Source: Paenibacillus glucanolyticus NBRC 15330 (GTDB lineage: Bacteria > Bacillota > Bacilli > Paenibacillales > Paenibacillaceae). From it: a stretch of DNA of 64,000 nt. The notes under the pieces were generated by a model. That model was not told the DNA's origin. It did no database searches and saw nothing but the letters and a program-made list of their open reading frames with translations. The stretch spans positions 1-64,000 of the forward strand of contig NZ_BIMC01000026.1 of NCBI RefSeq assembly GCF_004000885.1. The letters are read 5' to 3'. The position numbers and the translations under genes were made by a program. Below, piece by piece: positions 15,268 to 24,323 of the stretch (the first letter of the stretch is position 1; the number at the start of each line of letters is the position of its first letter).

Positions 15268-15582
15268 TTAGTCTCCTTTCTGATTTGCCTTGGATTTATC
15301 GGATACAAACCGGCTCAGTGCAAAACGCAGCTTACCGTTTGTGACCCGACCGCTTTCTTGCAAACTGTTTACCACTTCACTGCTGATGATGGATAGGGGC
15401 TCCAGATGAAGAACATTCTTCTTCTTCGCTCCGTCAAACTTGCGTTTGTCTCCATCCGCGATCCACACGAACCTGCTGTCCTCAATTGAGACGATAACGG
15501 CATACTGACCGGCATCTCTGCCTTTCAGTATCTTAACGATCTGTCCGGTCTGAAACGTGATTTCGTTATTCAAGTCCATCAC
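15268..15582 (-). CDS. KOW-domain RNA-binding protein (L14e/L6e/L27e-like)
   Basis: The 104-aa protein has an N-terminal KOW motif (QTGQIVKILKGRDAGQYAVIV, about residues 11-30) and a Lys-rich middle (GDKRKFDGAKKKN). Such proteins lie between map and infA in many Bacillales and are named ribosomal protein L14e-like because of the KOW fold; a ribosomal role is not established. The start overlaps the end of map almost exactly, implying coupled translation. Confidence 0.85.
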   Translation of the reverse strand: MMDLNNEITFQTGQIVKILKGRDAGQYAVIVSIEDSRFVWIADGDKRKFDGAKKKNVLHLEPLSIISSEVVNSLQESGRVTNGKLRFALSRFVSDKSKANQKGD

Positions 15583-15583
15583 C

Positions 15584-16336
15584 CTATTCCGGCAGCTTCG
15601 TCAAAATTTCCATGCCATCCGGAGTGACTGCCACCGTGTGCTCGAAGTGGGCACATAGCGAGCCGTCTACCGTTACAACCGTCCAGTTGTCTTCCAGCGT
15701 CTTCACATTCCGTTTACCCGCGTTGACCATCGGCTCAATCGCGAGCACCATGCCCGGTTTGAGTCTTGGACCGCGGTCAGGTATGCCATAGTTCGGAATT
15801 TGCGGATCCTCATGCAGATCGGTACCCACACCATGACCAACGTATTCCCGGACAACAGAGAAACCTGCATCCTCGATATGACGCTGTATGGCATGAGAAA
15901 TCGTAAACAAGCGGACATCAGGTTTGATTAGCGCAAGTCCAGCATAGAGCGATCCTTCCGTTACGTCCAGCAGACGCTGGGCTTCTTCGGAAATCTCTCC
16001 TACAGCGTAGGTCCATGCCGAGTCACCGTGGTAACCCTGGTACTGTGCACCGATATCAAACGTAACGATATCGCCCTCGATTAATTTGCGTTTGCCTGGA
16101 AATCCATGCACCAATTCTTCGTTGACTGATGCGCAAATGCTGGAAGGAAATCCGTTGTAGCCTTTAAAAGATGGCACAGCGCCTTGGCTTCGAATGAACT
16201 TGTCGGCCATTAGGTCCAGTTCCCCGGTTGTAATGCCCGGTTCAACATGAGCGGCAAGGAGTTTGTGGCATTCCGCCACGATCCTTCCTGCTTCTCTCAT
16301 CAAGCTCAGTTCCGTTTCGGATTTACAAATGATCAT
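15584..16336 (-). CDS. map: Methionine aminopeptidase, type I
   Basis: The 250-aa metalloenzyme removes the N-terminal Met from new proteins. The five metal ligands of the pita-bread fold are recognisable in DIGAQYQGYHGDSAWT (two Asp), GHGVGTDLHEDP (His), EPMVN (Glu) and the final HFEHTV (Glu). It is type Ia, without an N-terminal zinc finger. It starts 5 bp after adk, as in the spc operon of other Bacillales. Confidence 0.96.
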   Translation of the reverse strand: MIICKSETELSLMREAGRIVAECHKLLAAHVEPGITTGELDLMADKFIRSQGAVPSFKGYNGFPSSICASVNEELVHGFPGKRKLIEGDIVTFDIGAQYQGYHGDSAWTYAVGEISEEAQRLLDVTEGSLYAGLALIKPDVRLFTISHAIQRHIEDAGFSVVREYVGHGVGTDLHEDPQIPNYGIPDRGPRLKPGMVLAIEPMVNAGKRNVKTLEDNWTVVTVDGSLCAHFEHTVAVTPDGMEILTKLPE

Positions 16337-16341
16337 TATGC

Positions 16342-16986
16342 TTAACCTCTCAGTATAGACGCAATTTGTGCGGAAACCGCGTCGATTTCCTGATCACCGT
16401 CGATTTGACGCAAAAGACCTTTGTTCTCATAAAACGTGAGGAGTGGTGCAGTTTTGTTGATATATTCGTCTAAACGAATGCCGACGCTCTCTTCGTTATC
16501 ATCGGAGCGTTGGTACAATTCGCCGCCGCATTTATCACAAATGCCTTCCTGTTTAGGAGGATTAAAGATCACATGATAAGTCGAACCGCAGTTTTTGCAA
16601 ATCCGGCGACCAGTAAGGCGAGCCAGAAGCTTTTCACGATCAACTTTCAGGTTGATGACGTGATTGAGACCTGTATTCAAGCGGGCGAGAATGTCATCCA
16701 GCGCTTCCGCTTGCGAAAGGGTTCTTGGAAAACCGTCCAATAAAAAACCTTTTTCGCAATCGGACTGCTGCAGACGTTCTTCCACAATACCGATCGTTAC
16801 GTCATCCGGTACCAGCAGACCCTGATCCATGAATTCCTTCGCTTTAATCCCGATGGGAGTTCCTTGTTTAATCGCCAGACGAAATGCATCGCCTGTTGAG
16901 ATATGAGGAATTCCGAATTCATTCACGATGTTTTCTGCTTGTGTTCCTTTTCCTGCCCCAGGAGGACCCATGAATAAGATGTTCAC
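16342..16986 (-). CDS. adk: Adenylate kinase, zinc-binding long form
   Basis: The 214-aa enzyme interconverts ATP + AMP and 2 ADP. It has the P-loop GPPGAGKGTQA (residues 7-17) and a LID with four Cys (CKNCGSTYH and CDKCGG) that bind a structural zinc, as in Bacillus. The DGFPRTLSQAEAL segment is the AMP-binding region. It is in the conserved secY-adk-map order. Confidence 0.97.
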   Translation of the reverse strand: MNILFMGPPGAGKGTQAENIVNEFGIPHISTGDAFRLAIKQGTPIGIKAKEFMDQGLLVPDDVTIGIVEERLQQSDCEKGFLLDGFPRTLSQAEALDDILARLNTGLNHVINLKVDREKLLARLTGRRICKNCGSTYHVIFNPPKQEGICDKCGGELYQRSDDNEESVGIRLDEYINKTAPLLTFYENKGLLRQIDGDQEIDAVSAQIASILRG

Positions 16987-17074
16987 CTTACGTCACTCCC
17001 TCCCCTTGATTGACTAGCAAGAACAACACAATAGGCGCCGGGAAGCAGACTGACCACTCGCCGGAACCTATCGC

Positions 17075-18373
17075 CTATTTATTGATAAAACCTTTGTAAT
17101 GACGTTTGATCAATTGGCTTTCGATCTGCTTCATCGTGTCCAGTGCAACACCAACAACGATCAAGAGTGATGTACCGCCGATCTGAACCGTACGTGGAAG
17201 ACCTGCAAGTGATCCGAAGAATACCGGAAGTACAGAGATCACGGCCAGGAACAGGGCTCCTGTCATGGTCAAACGGGTCATAACCCGAGTCAGGTACTTC
17301 TCGGTAGCTTTACCAGGACGAATGCCTGGAACATAGCCGCCGTTCTTCTTCATATTGTCAGCCATTTGGTTAGGGTTCATCTGCACGAAGGTGTAGAAGA
17401 ACGTGAAACCAATGATCATGAGCACATACAGCACCATTCCAAGCGGACTGTCATAAGCCAGGTTCGCCGTAATCCATTTCGCCCAACTCATGTGTCCCCA
17501 GAAGCTGGCGAGAATGACCGGGAACTGCAGCAGTGACATCGCAAAGATTACCGGAATAACGCCTGCTCCGTTAATCTTAAGTGGAATGTGAGTGTTCTGT
17601 CCGCCGTACATTTTGTTTCCTACAACACGCTTGGCGTATTGAACCGGAATTTTACGGATACCTTGCTGAATGAATACAACACCGGTAATGATCAAAATCA
17701 AAATCAGAAGGATAATAAGACCTTTCAAAGTGTTCATGAACACTTGACCATCCTGAATGAAGTTCGATTCGATCGTTGTCCGAATGTGCATCGGAATACC
17801 AGCAGCGATACCAGCAAAGATAATGATCGAAATACCGTTACCGATTCCGCGTTCCGTTATCTGTTCACCGAGCCACATCAAGAATGATGTACCTGCGGTA
17901 AGCACGATCGCAATTACAACGTAGTCGATAAACGTTGCTCCAGGAACCATTTCTGCGCCGTACATACGGTTAAAACCGACGGACATTGCGAAGGCCTGAA
18001 TCAATCCCAATATTACCGTACCATAACGAGTAATTTGAGCCAACTGCTTCTTCCCGTGTTCCCCTTGTTTGTTCCATTCCGCAAACTTTGGAATGACGTC
18101 CATCGACAGCAACTGTACGATAATGGACGAAGTAATATATGGAAATATCGAAAGGGCGAAAATCGAAAACTGCGATAGCGCGCCCCCCGAGAACGTGTTA
18201 AGAAGACCAAACAACTCGTTACCTGCCTGATTCGTCTGTGTAAAGACATCTTTGTTAACACCGGGAACCGGAACAAAGGATCCAATACGGAAAATAATCA
18301 GAACGAACAAGGTGAATATAATCCGTTTGCGAAGCTCCTCGACACGCCATATATTTTTCAGGGTCTTAAACAT
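17075..18373 (-). CDS. secY: Protein translocase subunit SecY
   Basis: The 432-aa protein has the ten hydrophobic segments of SecY and the signatures FRIGSFVPVPGVN (plug and first segment) and MADNMKKNGGYVPGIRPG in the cytosolic C5 loop that SecA and the ribosome use. SecY is the pore of the Sec translocon with SecE (gene at 45994) and SecG. Its ATG overlaps the rplO stop by one base (TAATG), so the two are translationally coupled. Confidence 0.97.
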   Translation of the reverse strand: MFKTLKNIWRVEELRKRIIFTLFVLIIFRIGSFVPVPGVNKDVFTQTNQAGNELFGLLNTFSGGALSQFSIFALSIFPYITSSIIVQLLSMDVIPKFAEWNKQGEHGKKQLAQITRYGTVILGLIQAFAMSVGFNRMYGAEMVPGATFIDYVVIAIVLTAGTSFLMWLGEQITERGIGNGISIIIFAGIAAGIPMHIRTTIESNFIQDGQVFMNTLKGLIILLILILIITGVVFIQQGIRKIPVQYAKRVVGNKMYGGQNTHIPLKINGAGVIPVIFAMSLLQFPVILASFWGHMSWAKWITANLAYDSPLGMVLYVLMIIGFTFFYTFVQMNPNQMADNMKKNGGYVPGIRPGKATEKYLTRVMTRLTMTGALFLAVISVLPVFFGSLAGLPRTVQIGGTSLLIVVGVALDTMKQIESQLIKRHYKGFINK

Positions 18374-18813
18374 TAGATCACCTCGGTTTTACCGCCGGCA
18401 GCCTCGATCTTCTCTACCGCAGATTGAGAAAACTTATTAGCTTTTACAGTCAAAGAAACGGTAACTTCACCGTTGCCAAGAATTTTGATTCCGCTCTTTG
18501 TATTGTTAACAATACCGCTCTCAACCAAAACTTCTGGAGTCACTTCAGTACCTGCTGCAAAGCTGTTAAGTTCTTCGATGTTCACAATCGCGTACTCTTT
18601 CCGAGTTGGGTTTACGAAACCGCGCTTCGGAAGACGACGATACAATGGGTTCTGTCCACCTTCGAAGCCTGGACGTACACCACCGCCGGAACGAGAGTTT
18701 TGTCCTTTGTGACCGCGACCCGACGTTTTACCCGTACCACTACTAGTACCGCGTCCAACGCGCTTGCGTTCTTTGCGGGATCCAGGTGCTGGGCTCAGCT
18801 CATGTAACTTCAT
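18373..18813 (-). CDS. rplO: Ribosomal protein L15 (uL15)
   Basis: The start at 18813 (MKLHELSPAPGSRKERKRVG) follows AGGAGGT; four upstream in-frame residues are leader. The 146-aa protein has the Gly-rich GRGTSSGTGKTSGRGHKGQ arm that threads into 23S rRNA. Its stop overlaps the secY start. Confidence 0.97.
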   Translation of the reverse strand: MKLHELSPAPGSRKERKRVGRGTSSGTGKTSGRGHKGQNSRSGGGVRPGFEGGQNPLYRRLPKRGFVNPTRKEYAIVNIEELNSFAAGTEVTPEVLVESGIVNNTKSGIKILGNGEVTVSLTVKANKFSQSAVEKIEAAGGKTEVI

Positions 18814-18858
18814 CGTTCGTTGCACCTCCTTAATATGTCCGGGAAAAACAACCCGGGA

Positions 18859-19044
18859 TTAACCTTCGATTTCTTTAACAGAAACCAGGTGATTTACTTT
18901 CTTGATCATTCCGCGAATTGCAGCGTTGTCGCTTTGAACAACGGAATGGTTGATTTTGCGAAGACCGAGTGTTTTCACGGTTGCACGCTGATCTTCTGGA
19001 CGACCAATCACGCTGCGTACGAGGGTGATTTCAAGTTTAGCCAT
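18859..19044 (-). CDS. rpmD: Ribosomal protein L30 (uL30)
   Basis: The 61-aa protein (MAKLEITLVRSVIGRPEDQR) is full length for the short bacterial L30 and has the TVKTLGLRKINHSV core. It lies between rpsE and rplO as usual. Confidence 0.97.
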   Translation of the reverse strand: MAKLEITLVRSVIGRPEDQRATVKTLGLRKINHSVVQSDNAAIRGMIKKVNHLVSVKEIEG

Positions 19045-19056
19045 GAGATTCCCTCC

Positions 19057-19554
19057 TTAACCCAACAGCTCTTCGACGGATTTGCCGCGAAGCTTGGCAA
19101 CATCTTCAGCACGCTTCAGGCGGGATAACCCTTCCAAAGTCGCATTGACCATGTTCATGGAGTTCGAAGAACCTAGAGATTTTGTCAAAATGTCGCCTAC
19201 ACCAGCCAGTTCGAGTACTGCACGAACAGGACCGCCAGCGATAACTCCAGTACCTTCAGATGCTGGCTTCAATAATACTCGGCCTGCTCCGAAGTGACCT
19301 GTTACGAGGTGAGGAATAGTGGTTCCAACAAGTGGAATGTGAATCAGGTTTTTCTTAGCATCTTCAATACCTTTGCGGATTGCATCCGGTACTTCGCCTG
19401 CTTTACCGATACCTGCTCCTACCCAACCTTTGCCATCACCGACAACTACCAGTGCACTAAAGCTAAAGCGACGTCCGCCTTTTACAACTTTAGCAACGCG
19501 GTTAATGTTTACTACTCTTTCAGTCAGTTCTAAAGTGTTAGGATCTACACGCAA
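19057..19554 (-). CDS. rpsE: Ribosomal protein S5 (uS5)
   Basis: The 165-aa protein has the N-terminal double-stranded RNA-binding fold (VVNINRVAKVVKGGRRFSFSA) and the C-terminal domain with SLGSSNSMNMVNATLEGL. S5 lines the mRNA entry side of the 30S and affects decoding accuracy; its loop near residues 20-30 is where spectinomycin resistance changes arise, and nothing unusual is seen there. Confidence 0.97.
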   Translation of the reverse strand: MRVDPNTLELTERVVNINRVAKVVKGGRRFSFSALVVVGDGKGWVGAGIGKAGEVPDAIRKGIEDAKKNLIHIPLVGTTIPHLVTGHFGAGRVLLKPASEGTGVIAGGPVRAVLELAGVGDILTKSLGSSNSMNMVNATLEGLSRLKRAEDVAKLRGKSVEELLG

Positions 19555-19580
19555 GTCGTTTACCTCCTTTTGAAAATATC

Positions 19581-19949
19581 TTAGAATTCAAGGCCTGCCT
19601 CGCGAGCTGCCTCTGCAAGAGCTTGAATACGTCCATGGTACAAATATCCACCACGATCGAATACGATCGATTTATGACCTTTGTCTGCAGCACGTTTTGC
19701 AACGAGTTCGCCGACTTTACGAGCGGATTCAACGCTTCCACCGTTCTTAATGTCGCCAGCCAATTCTTTATCAAGCGTAGAAGCTGATGCCAAAGTTACG
19801 CCAGCCACGTCGTCAATCAGTTGAGCATAGATGTGTTTCGAAGAACGGAACACGTTCAGACGTGGACGTTCAGCTGTGCCCTGGATTTTCTTACGGACAC
19901 GCAGGTGTCTTTTCAAGCGAGCTTTGTTCTTGTCTTGTTTCGTAATCAT
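19581..19949 (-). CDS. rplR: Ribosomal protein L18 (uL18)
   Basis: The 122-aa protein opens with a basic arm (MITKQDKNKARLKRHLRVRK) and contains RPRLNVFRSSKHIYAQLIDD, the L18 core that binds 5S rRNA with L5. The C terminus AREAGLEF is the family end. Confidence 0.97.
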   Translation of the reverse strand: MITKQDKNKARLKRHLRVRKKIQGTAERPRLNVFRSSKHIYAQLIDDVAGVTLASASTLDKELAGDIKNGGSVESARKVGELVAKRAADKGHKSIVFDRGGYLYHGRIQALAEAAREAGLEF

Positions 19950-20061
19950 GCTTCCATTTCCTCCCTTCAGTTTTGCCTTAAGAGCTTCACTTTTAGACGC
20001 ATCGGGTAAGTATGGGAGAAGAGGCTAGTTACCCACCAGGCGAATCCCCGGTTAGCTAACC

Positions 20062-20604
20062 TTACTTCTTCTTACCAGCTTTACCTTCCTTACGGATAAT
20101 GCGTTCACCTTCGTATTTAATCCCTTTACCTTTATAAGGCTCAGGCTCGCGTACGGAACGGATCTTAGCAGCGTAAGCACCTACGCGCTCTTTATCGATA
20201 CCGCGAACAGTGATTTTTGTATTTACCGGCACATCAAATTCGATACCAGCTTCCGGTGTGATTTCAACTGGGTGGGAGTAGCCCACGTTCAGAACGATTT
20301 TATCTCCGGATTTGCTTGCACGGTATCCAACACCGACCAACTCAAGGTTTTTCGAGAATCCTTCAGTTACACCGTTGACCATGTTTGAGACAACGCTGCG
20401 GGTCGTGCCGTGAAGAGAGCGATGTGTTTTGTTGTCGGAAGGACGAACAACATTGATCTCGTTGTTTTCTACTGTAATTTGCATGTCTTTATGCAGTTCA
20501 CGAGTCAAGGTTCCTTTAGGCCCCTTAACAGTAATTACAGTGTTATCCAGTGTGACTTCCACACCATTTGGAATAGCAATTGGTTTACGACCAATACGGG
20601 ACAT
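20062..20604 (-). CDS. rplF: Ribosomal protein L6 (uL6)
   Basis: The 180-aa protein has two tandem L6 folds and the signature EPEPYKGKGIKYEGERIIRK near the end. It sits at the base of the 50S stalk near the sarcin-ricin loop. It is followed by a 112-bp spacer before rplR without a gene. Confidence 0.97.
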   Translation of the reverse strand: MSRIGRKPIAIPNGVEVTLDNTVITVKGPKGTLTRELHKDMQITVENNEINVVRPSDNKTHRSLHGTTRSVVSNMVNGVTEGFSKNLELVGVGYRASKSGDKIVLNVGYSHPVEITPEAGIEFDVPVNTKITVRGIDKERVGAYAAKIRSVREPEPYKGKGIKYEGERIIRKEGKAGKKK

Positions 20605-20633
20605 TCATTACACCTCCTATCTTGTGACGTTGA

Positions 20634-21032
20634 TTACCATACGTAGCAGAGAACTTCTCCGCCAGCTTTGGATTGACGAGCTTCTTTGTCGGTCATAACT
20701 CCCTTAGACGTGGAGATGATCGCAATACCCAAACCACCAAGTACACGAGGTACTTCGTTGCTCTTCGTGTAAACGCGAAGACCTGGTTTGCTAATTCTTT
20801 TCAGACCTGTGATTACGCGTTCGTTGTTAGAACCATATTTCAGGAATACACGAATGATCCCTTGTTTATTGTCTTCTACAAACTCCGCATCACGGATGAA
20901 ACCTTCACGCTTCAAAATGTCAGCGATTTGTTTCTTAATTGTCGAAGCAGGCATTTCTACTGTTTCGTGGCGAACCGTGTTCGCGTTACGAATACGAGTT
21001 AGCATATCTGCAATTGGATCGGACATAGTCAT
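20634..21032 (-). CDS. rpsH: Ribosomal protein S8 (uS8)
   Basis: The 132-aa protein starts MTMSDPIADMLTRIRNAN and has STSKGVMTDKEARQSKAGGE at its C terminus. S8 is a primary binder of the central domain of 16S rRNA and, in E. coli, the translational repressor of the spc operon. Confidence 0.97.
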   Translation of the reverse strand: MTMSDPIADMLTRIRNANTVRHETVEMPASTIKKQIADILKREGFIRDAEFVEDNKQGIIRVFLKYGSNNERVITGLKRISKPGLRVYTKSNEVPRVLGGLGIAIISTSKGVMTDKEARQSKAGGEVLCYVW

Positions 21033-21065
21033 GTAGGATAAACCTCCTTCCCGTTTATAAACTTC

Positions 21066-21251
21066 TTACCAGCTTGCTTTTTTCACGCCAGGAATCTGGC
21101 CTTTATAAGCTAATTCACGGAAACAAATTCTGCAAACTTTAAACTTCTGCAGTACCGAATGTGGGCGACCACAACGTTCACAACGGGTATATGCCCGTAC
21201 TTTGAATTTCGGTGTACGTTGTTGTTTAACTTTCATCGAAGTTTTTGCCAC
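21066..21251 (-). CDS. rpsN: Ribosomal protein S14, zinc-binding type Z (uS14)
   Basis: This 61-aa short form carries CERCGRPHSV and CRICFRELA, the two CxxC pairs of the zinc ribbon. It is thus the C+ paralogue that is used when zinc is sufficient; a zinc-free paralogue, if present, would lie elsewhere in the genome. Confidence 0.97.
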   Translation of the reverse strand: MAKTSMKVKQQRTPKFKVRAYTRCERCGRPHSVLQKFKVCRICFRELAYKGQIPGVKKASW

Positions 21252-21297
21252 TTAGCCTGACACCTCCTAAATAGTTTCGGAGAAAAGGACAACCGTC

Positions 21298-21840
21298 TTA
21301 TTTCGCGAAAGGCATGCCCAGTTGAGCAAGCAGTTCACGGGATTCTTCGTCGGTTTTAGCAGTCGTTACGATAACGATATCCATACCGCGAACTTTATCC
21401 ACTTTGTCATACTCAATTTCAGGGAAAATGAGTTGCTCTTTCAGACCGAGCGTATAGTTACCGCGTCCGTCAAATGCTTTGGTGGACACGCCTTGAAAGT
21501 CACGTACACGTGGAAGTGTAACGTTGAACAGCTTGTCGAGGAAGTAGTACATACGCTCACCGCGCAGTGTTACTTTCACACCGATTGGCATGTTCTCACG
21601 GAGTTTGAATCCCGCGATGGATTTCTTCGCACGGGTGATAACCGGTTTTTGACCAGCAATCAGCTGCATGTCGTTTACAGCGGAATCAAGTACTTTCGAG
21701 TTGGATACTGCGTCACCAACACCCATGTTGACAACCACTTTCTCGATTTTTGGTACTTGCATTACTGTCTTATAGCTAAACTTCTGCATCAGAGCAGGAG
21801 TTACTTCGTTCAAAAAACGTTCTTTCATTCTTGCTGCCAT
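21298..21840 (-). CDS. rplE: Ribosomal protein L5 (uL5)
   Basis: The 180-aa protein begins MAARMKERFLNEVTPALMQK behind AAGGAGG and has the KSIAGFKLRENMPIGVKVTL motif. L5 binds 5S rRNA and contacts P-site tRNA and S13. Confidence 0.97.
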   Translation of the reverse strand: MAARMKERFLNEVTPALMQKFSYKTVMQVPKIEKVVVNMGVGDAVSNSKVLDSAVNDMQLIAGQKPVITRAKKSIAGFKLRENMPIGVKVTLRGERMYYFLDKLFNVTLPRVRDFQGVSTKAFDGRGNYTLGLKEQLIFPEIEYDKVDKVRGMDIVIVTTAKTDEESRELLAQLGMPFAK

Positions 21841-21868
21841 GATTCAAGGACCTCCTTTCTCAACCGTC

Positions 21869-22225
21869 TTATTTATCAATAACTTCTCCGGATCTTTTTG
21901 CTACGCGAACTTTTTTGCCGTTGTCCAGTACTTTGTAACCGATACGGGTTACTTTTCCGCTCTTCGGATCAACGTGCATAACGTTCGATACATGGATCGG
22001 AGCTTCCTTCTCGATGATACCGCCTTGTGGGTTCATTTGGTTTGGCTTTTGGTGTTTTTTGATCATGTTCACACCTTCAACCAAAACGCGATTTTCACGA
22101 GGGTACGCTGCGATGACACGGCCTTTTTTGCCTTTGTCTTTACCGCTGATGACGATAACTGTATCATCTTTTTTCACGTGCAGTTTGTTGCTATGGGATT
22201 CCAGAACTTTTTTCACTTTAGGCAT
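21869..22225 (-). CDS. rplX: Ribosomal protein L24 (uL24)
   Basis: The 118-aa protein has a KOW motif (DTVIVISGKDKGKKGRVI) near the start and QGGIIEKEAPIHVSNV in the middle. L24 initiates 50S assembly near the exit tunnel. Confidence 0.97.
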   Translation of the reverse strand: MPKVKKVLESHSNKLHVKKDDTVIVISGKDKGKKGRVIAAYPRENRVLVEGVNMIKKHQKPNQMNPQGGIIEKEAPIHVSNVMHVDPKSGKVTRIGYKVLDNGKKVRVAKRSGEVIDK

Positions 22226-22304
22226 TCGTTACACCTCCTATGACTAGCCAGTTCAACTATTTATCGGGTTCCCGAAAAGTTACGTCACTTTTTGGGGTGT
22301 TATA

Positions 22305-22673
22305 TTAGATTACTTCCGGAGCCAAGGAAACGATTTTCATGTAGTCTCTTTCGCGAAGTTCGCGAGCAACTGGTCCGAAAATACGAGTTCCGCGTGGGCT
22401 TCTGTCGTCTTTAACAACAACAGCTGCATTCTCGTCAAATGAGATGTAAGATCCGTCTTTACGACGAACAGAACGTTTCGTACGAACGACTACCGCTCTT
22501 ACTACATCACCCTTTTTGACAACGCCGCCTGGTGTTGCTTGTTTGACGGAACATACGATCAAATCACCGATTTGAGCTGTACGACGACCAGTACCACCCA
22601 ATACGCGGATACACATCAGTTCCTTCGCACCGGAGTTGTCAGCAACAGCTAAACGTGTAAATGGTTGAATCAT
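22305..22673 (-). CDS. rplN: Ribosomal protein L14 (uL14)
   Basis: The 122-aa protein (MIQPFTRLAVADNSGAKELM) is full length and highly conserved, ending MKIVSLAPEVI. L14 forms inter-subunit bridges and is the docking site of the silencing factor RsfS. Confidence 0.97.
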   Translation of the reverse strand: MIQPFTRLAVADNSGAKELMCIRVLGGTGRRTAQIGDLIVCSVKQATPGGVVKKGDVVRAVVVRTKRSVRRKDGSYISFDENAAVVVKDDRSPRGTRIFGPVARELRERDYMKIVSLAPEVI

Positions 22674-22709
22674 TTAAATTTCCTCCTTCCATCGAAAACT
22701 GATCATATC

Positions 22710-22976
22710 TTAGATGATAACCGCTTTTTCAACCACTTCTACCAGTCTCCAACGTTTGTCTTTGGATAGAGGGCGAGTTTCCATGATTTTAACGGTATCT
22801 CCGATTTGAGCTTCATTGTTTTCATCATGCGCTTTAAATTTCTTCGTGTATTTAATGCGCTTGTGATACAAGTCATGCTTCTTATAAGTTTCAACAGCTA
22901 CAACAACGGTTTTATCCATTTTATCGCTGACAACCTTACCGATTTGCACTTTACGAGCATTACGTTCTTCGCTCAT
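22710..22976 (-). CDS. rpsQ: Ribosomal protein S17 (uS17)
   Basis: The 88-aa OB-fold protein has RKVQIGKVVSDKMDKTVVVA and a GDTVKIMETRPLSKDKRW signature. It is a primary 16S rRNA binder at the foot of the 30S. Confidence 0.97.
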   Translation of the reverse strand: MSEERNARKVQIGKVVSDKMDKTVVVAVETYKKHDLYHKRIKYTKKFKAHDENNEAQIGDTVKIMETRPLSKDKRWRLVEVVEKAVII

Positions 22977-23020
22977 TTGTTAGCCTCCTTCCTGAATACA
23001 GAACAATCGTTTCTGTTTCA

Positions 23021-23218
23021 TTAACTAATCCCAAGTTCTCTTTCATGGATAACGGTTTTAGCACGAGCTATTTCTTTGCGAACATCACGAATCCGAGTTG
23101 GGTTATCAAGTTGGCCAGTAGCCAACTGAAAACGGAGGTTAAAGAGTTCCTCTTTAAATCCGGAGATTTTTTGCTCGATTTCTGCAGTGGTTAAGTTGCG
23201 CAGTTCATTAGCTTTCAT
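23021..23218 (-). CDS. rpmC: Ribosomal protein L29 (uL29)
   Basis: The true start is MKANELRNLTTAEIEQK at 23218; the eight residues upstream are out-of-gene sequence inside rplP. The 65-aa protein is a helical hairpin beside the exit tunnel where SRP and trigger factor dock. It overlaps the rplP 3' end by 11 bp, an overlap also seen in Bacillus. Confidence 0.96.
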   Translation of the reverse strand: MKANELRNLTTAEIEQKISGFKEELFNLRFQLATGQLDNPTRIRDVRKEIARAKTVIHERELGIS

Positions 23219-23642
23219 TTGCTTCACCACCCACTTCTTCACGTTTCACAAACTTCGTTTTAACAGGCAGCTTGTGAGCGGCGAGACGCATCGCTTCGCG
23301 GGCGATCTCCTCAGACACGCCTCCAAGTTCAAACATGATTTTGCCTGGTTTTACAACGGCAACCCATTTCTCAACGTTACCTTTACCGCTACCCATCCGC
23401 ACCTCGAGAGGCTTTTGAGTAATCGGCTTATCTGGGAAAATCTTAATCCATACTTTACCGCCACGGCGAATATAACGAGTCATCGCGATACGCGCAGCTT
23501 CGATCTGACGGTTAGTAATCCAACCTGGTTCAGTAGCTTGCAAGCCAAATTCGCCGAAGCTTACTTCCGTACCGCCTTTAGCTTGGCCTCTCATATGGCC
23601 GCGCTGTTGTTTGCGGTGTTTTACACGTTTTGGTACCAACAT
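23208..23642 (-). CDS. rplP: Ribosomal protein L16 (uL16)
   Basis: The 144-aa protein (MLVPKRVKHRKQQRGHMRG) has the RGGKVWIKIFPDKPITQKP core. L16 helps position A-site tRNA in the peptidyl transferase centre. It lies two bases after rpsC and overlaps rpmC. Confidence 0.97.
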   Translation of the reverse strand: MLVPKRVKHRKQQRGHMRGQAKGGTEVSFGEFGLQATEPGWITNRQIEAARIAMTRYIRRGGKVWIKIFPDKPITQKPLEVRMGSGKGNVEKWVAVVKPGKIMFELGGVSEEIAREAMRLAAHKLPVKTKFVKREEVGGEANES

Positions 23643-23644
23643 GA

Positions 23645-24310
23645 TTAGTTGCCTCCTTCCTGAGCAGCTTGTTTCTTAGCCGTAGGAAGAACCTCTCCAC
23701 GATAGATCCATACTTTCACGCCGATACGGCCGTAAGTCGTATGCGCTTCTGCTGTACCGTAGTCGATGTCTGCACGAAGCGTATGAAGTGGAACAGTTCC
23801 TTCACTGTAGCCTTCCGTACGAGCAATCTCGGCTCCGCCAAGACGTCCGCTGACTGATGTTTTAATCCCTTTTGCTCCAGAGCGCATCGTTCTTTGGATT
23901 GCTTGCTTCAGCGCACGACGGAAAGATACACGACGTTCCAGCTGTTGAGCAATGCTTTCAGCAACAAGAATTGCGTCCAGTTCAGGGTTTTTGATTTCAG
24001 AAATGTTGATGTGAACTTTTTTACCGCCGGCAATTTTAGTCACTTGTCCGCGCAGTACTTCTACTTCGGAACCACCTTTACCGATAACCATACCTGGTTT
24101 CGCAGTGTGGATCGTCACGTTCACACGATTTGCCGCTCTCTCGATTTCAATACGGGATACAGCGGAGTCTTTCAATTTATTTTTCAGGTATTCACGGATT
24201 TTCACGTCTTCCAGCAAAAGATCACCGAAGTCTTTGCCTGCATACCATTTGGATTCCCAATCACGGATAATACCGATACGGAGTCCTACTGGATTTACCT
24301 TTTGGCCCAC
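23645..24310 (-). CDS. rpsC: Ribosomal protein S3 (uS3)
   Basis: The 221-aa protein has an N-terminal KH type II domain (GMVIGKGGSEVEVLRGQV) and the C-terminal S3 signature (ARTEGYSEGTVPLHTLRADI). It guides mRNA entry and takes part in helicase activity at the 30S entry tunnel. Confidence 0.97.
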   Translation of the reverse strand: MGQKVNPVGLRIGIIRDWESKWYAGKDFGDLLLEDVKIREYLKNKLKDSAVSRIEIERAANRVNVTIHTAKPGMVIGKGGSEVEVLRGQVTKIAGGKKVHINISEIKNPELDAILVAESIAQQLERRVSFRRALKQAIQRTMRSGAKGIKTSVSGRLGGAEIARTEGYSEGTVPLHTLRADIDYGTAEAHTTYGRIGVKVWIYRGEVLPTAKKQAAQEGGN

Positions 24311-24323
24311 ACGTTTTCCCTCC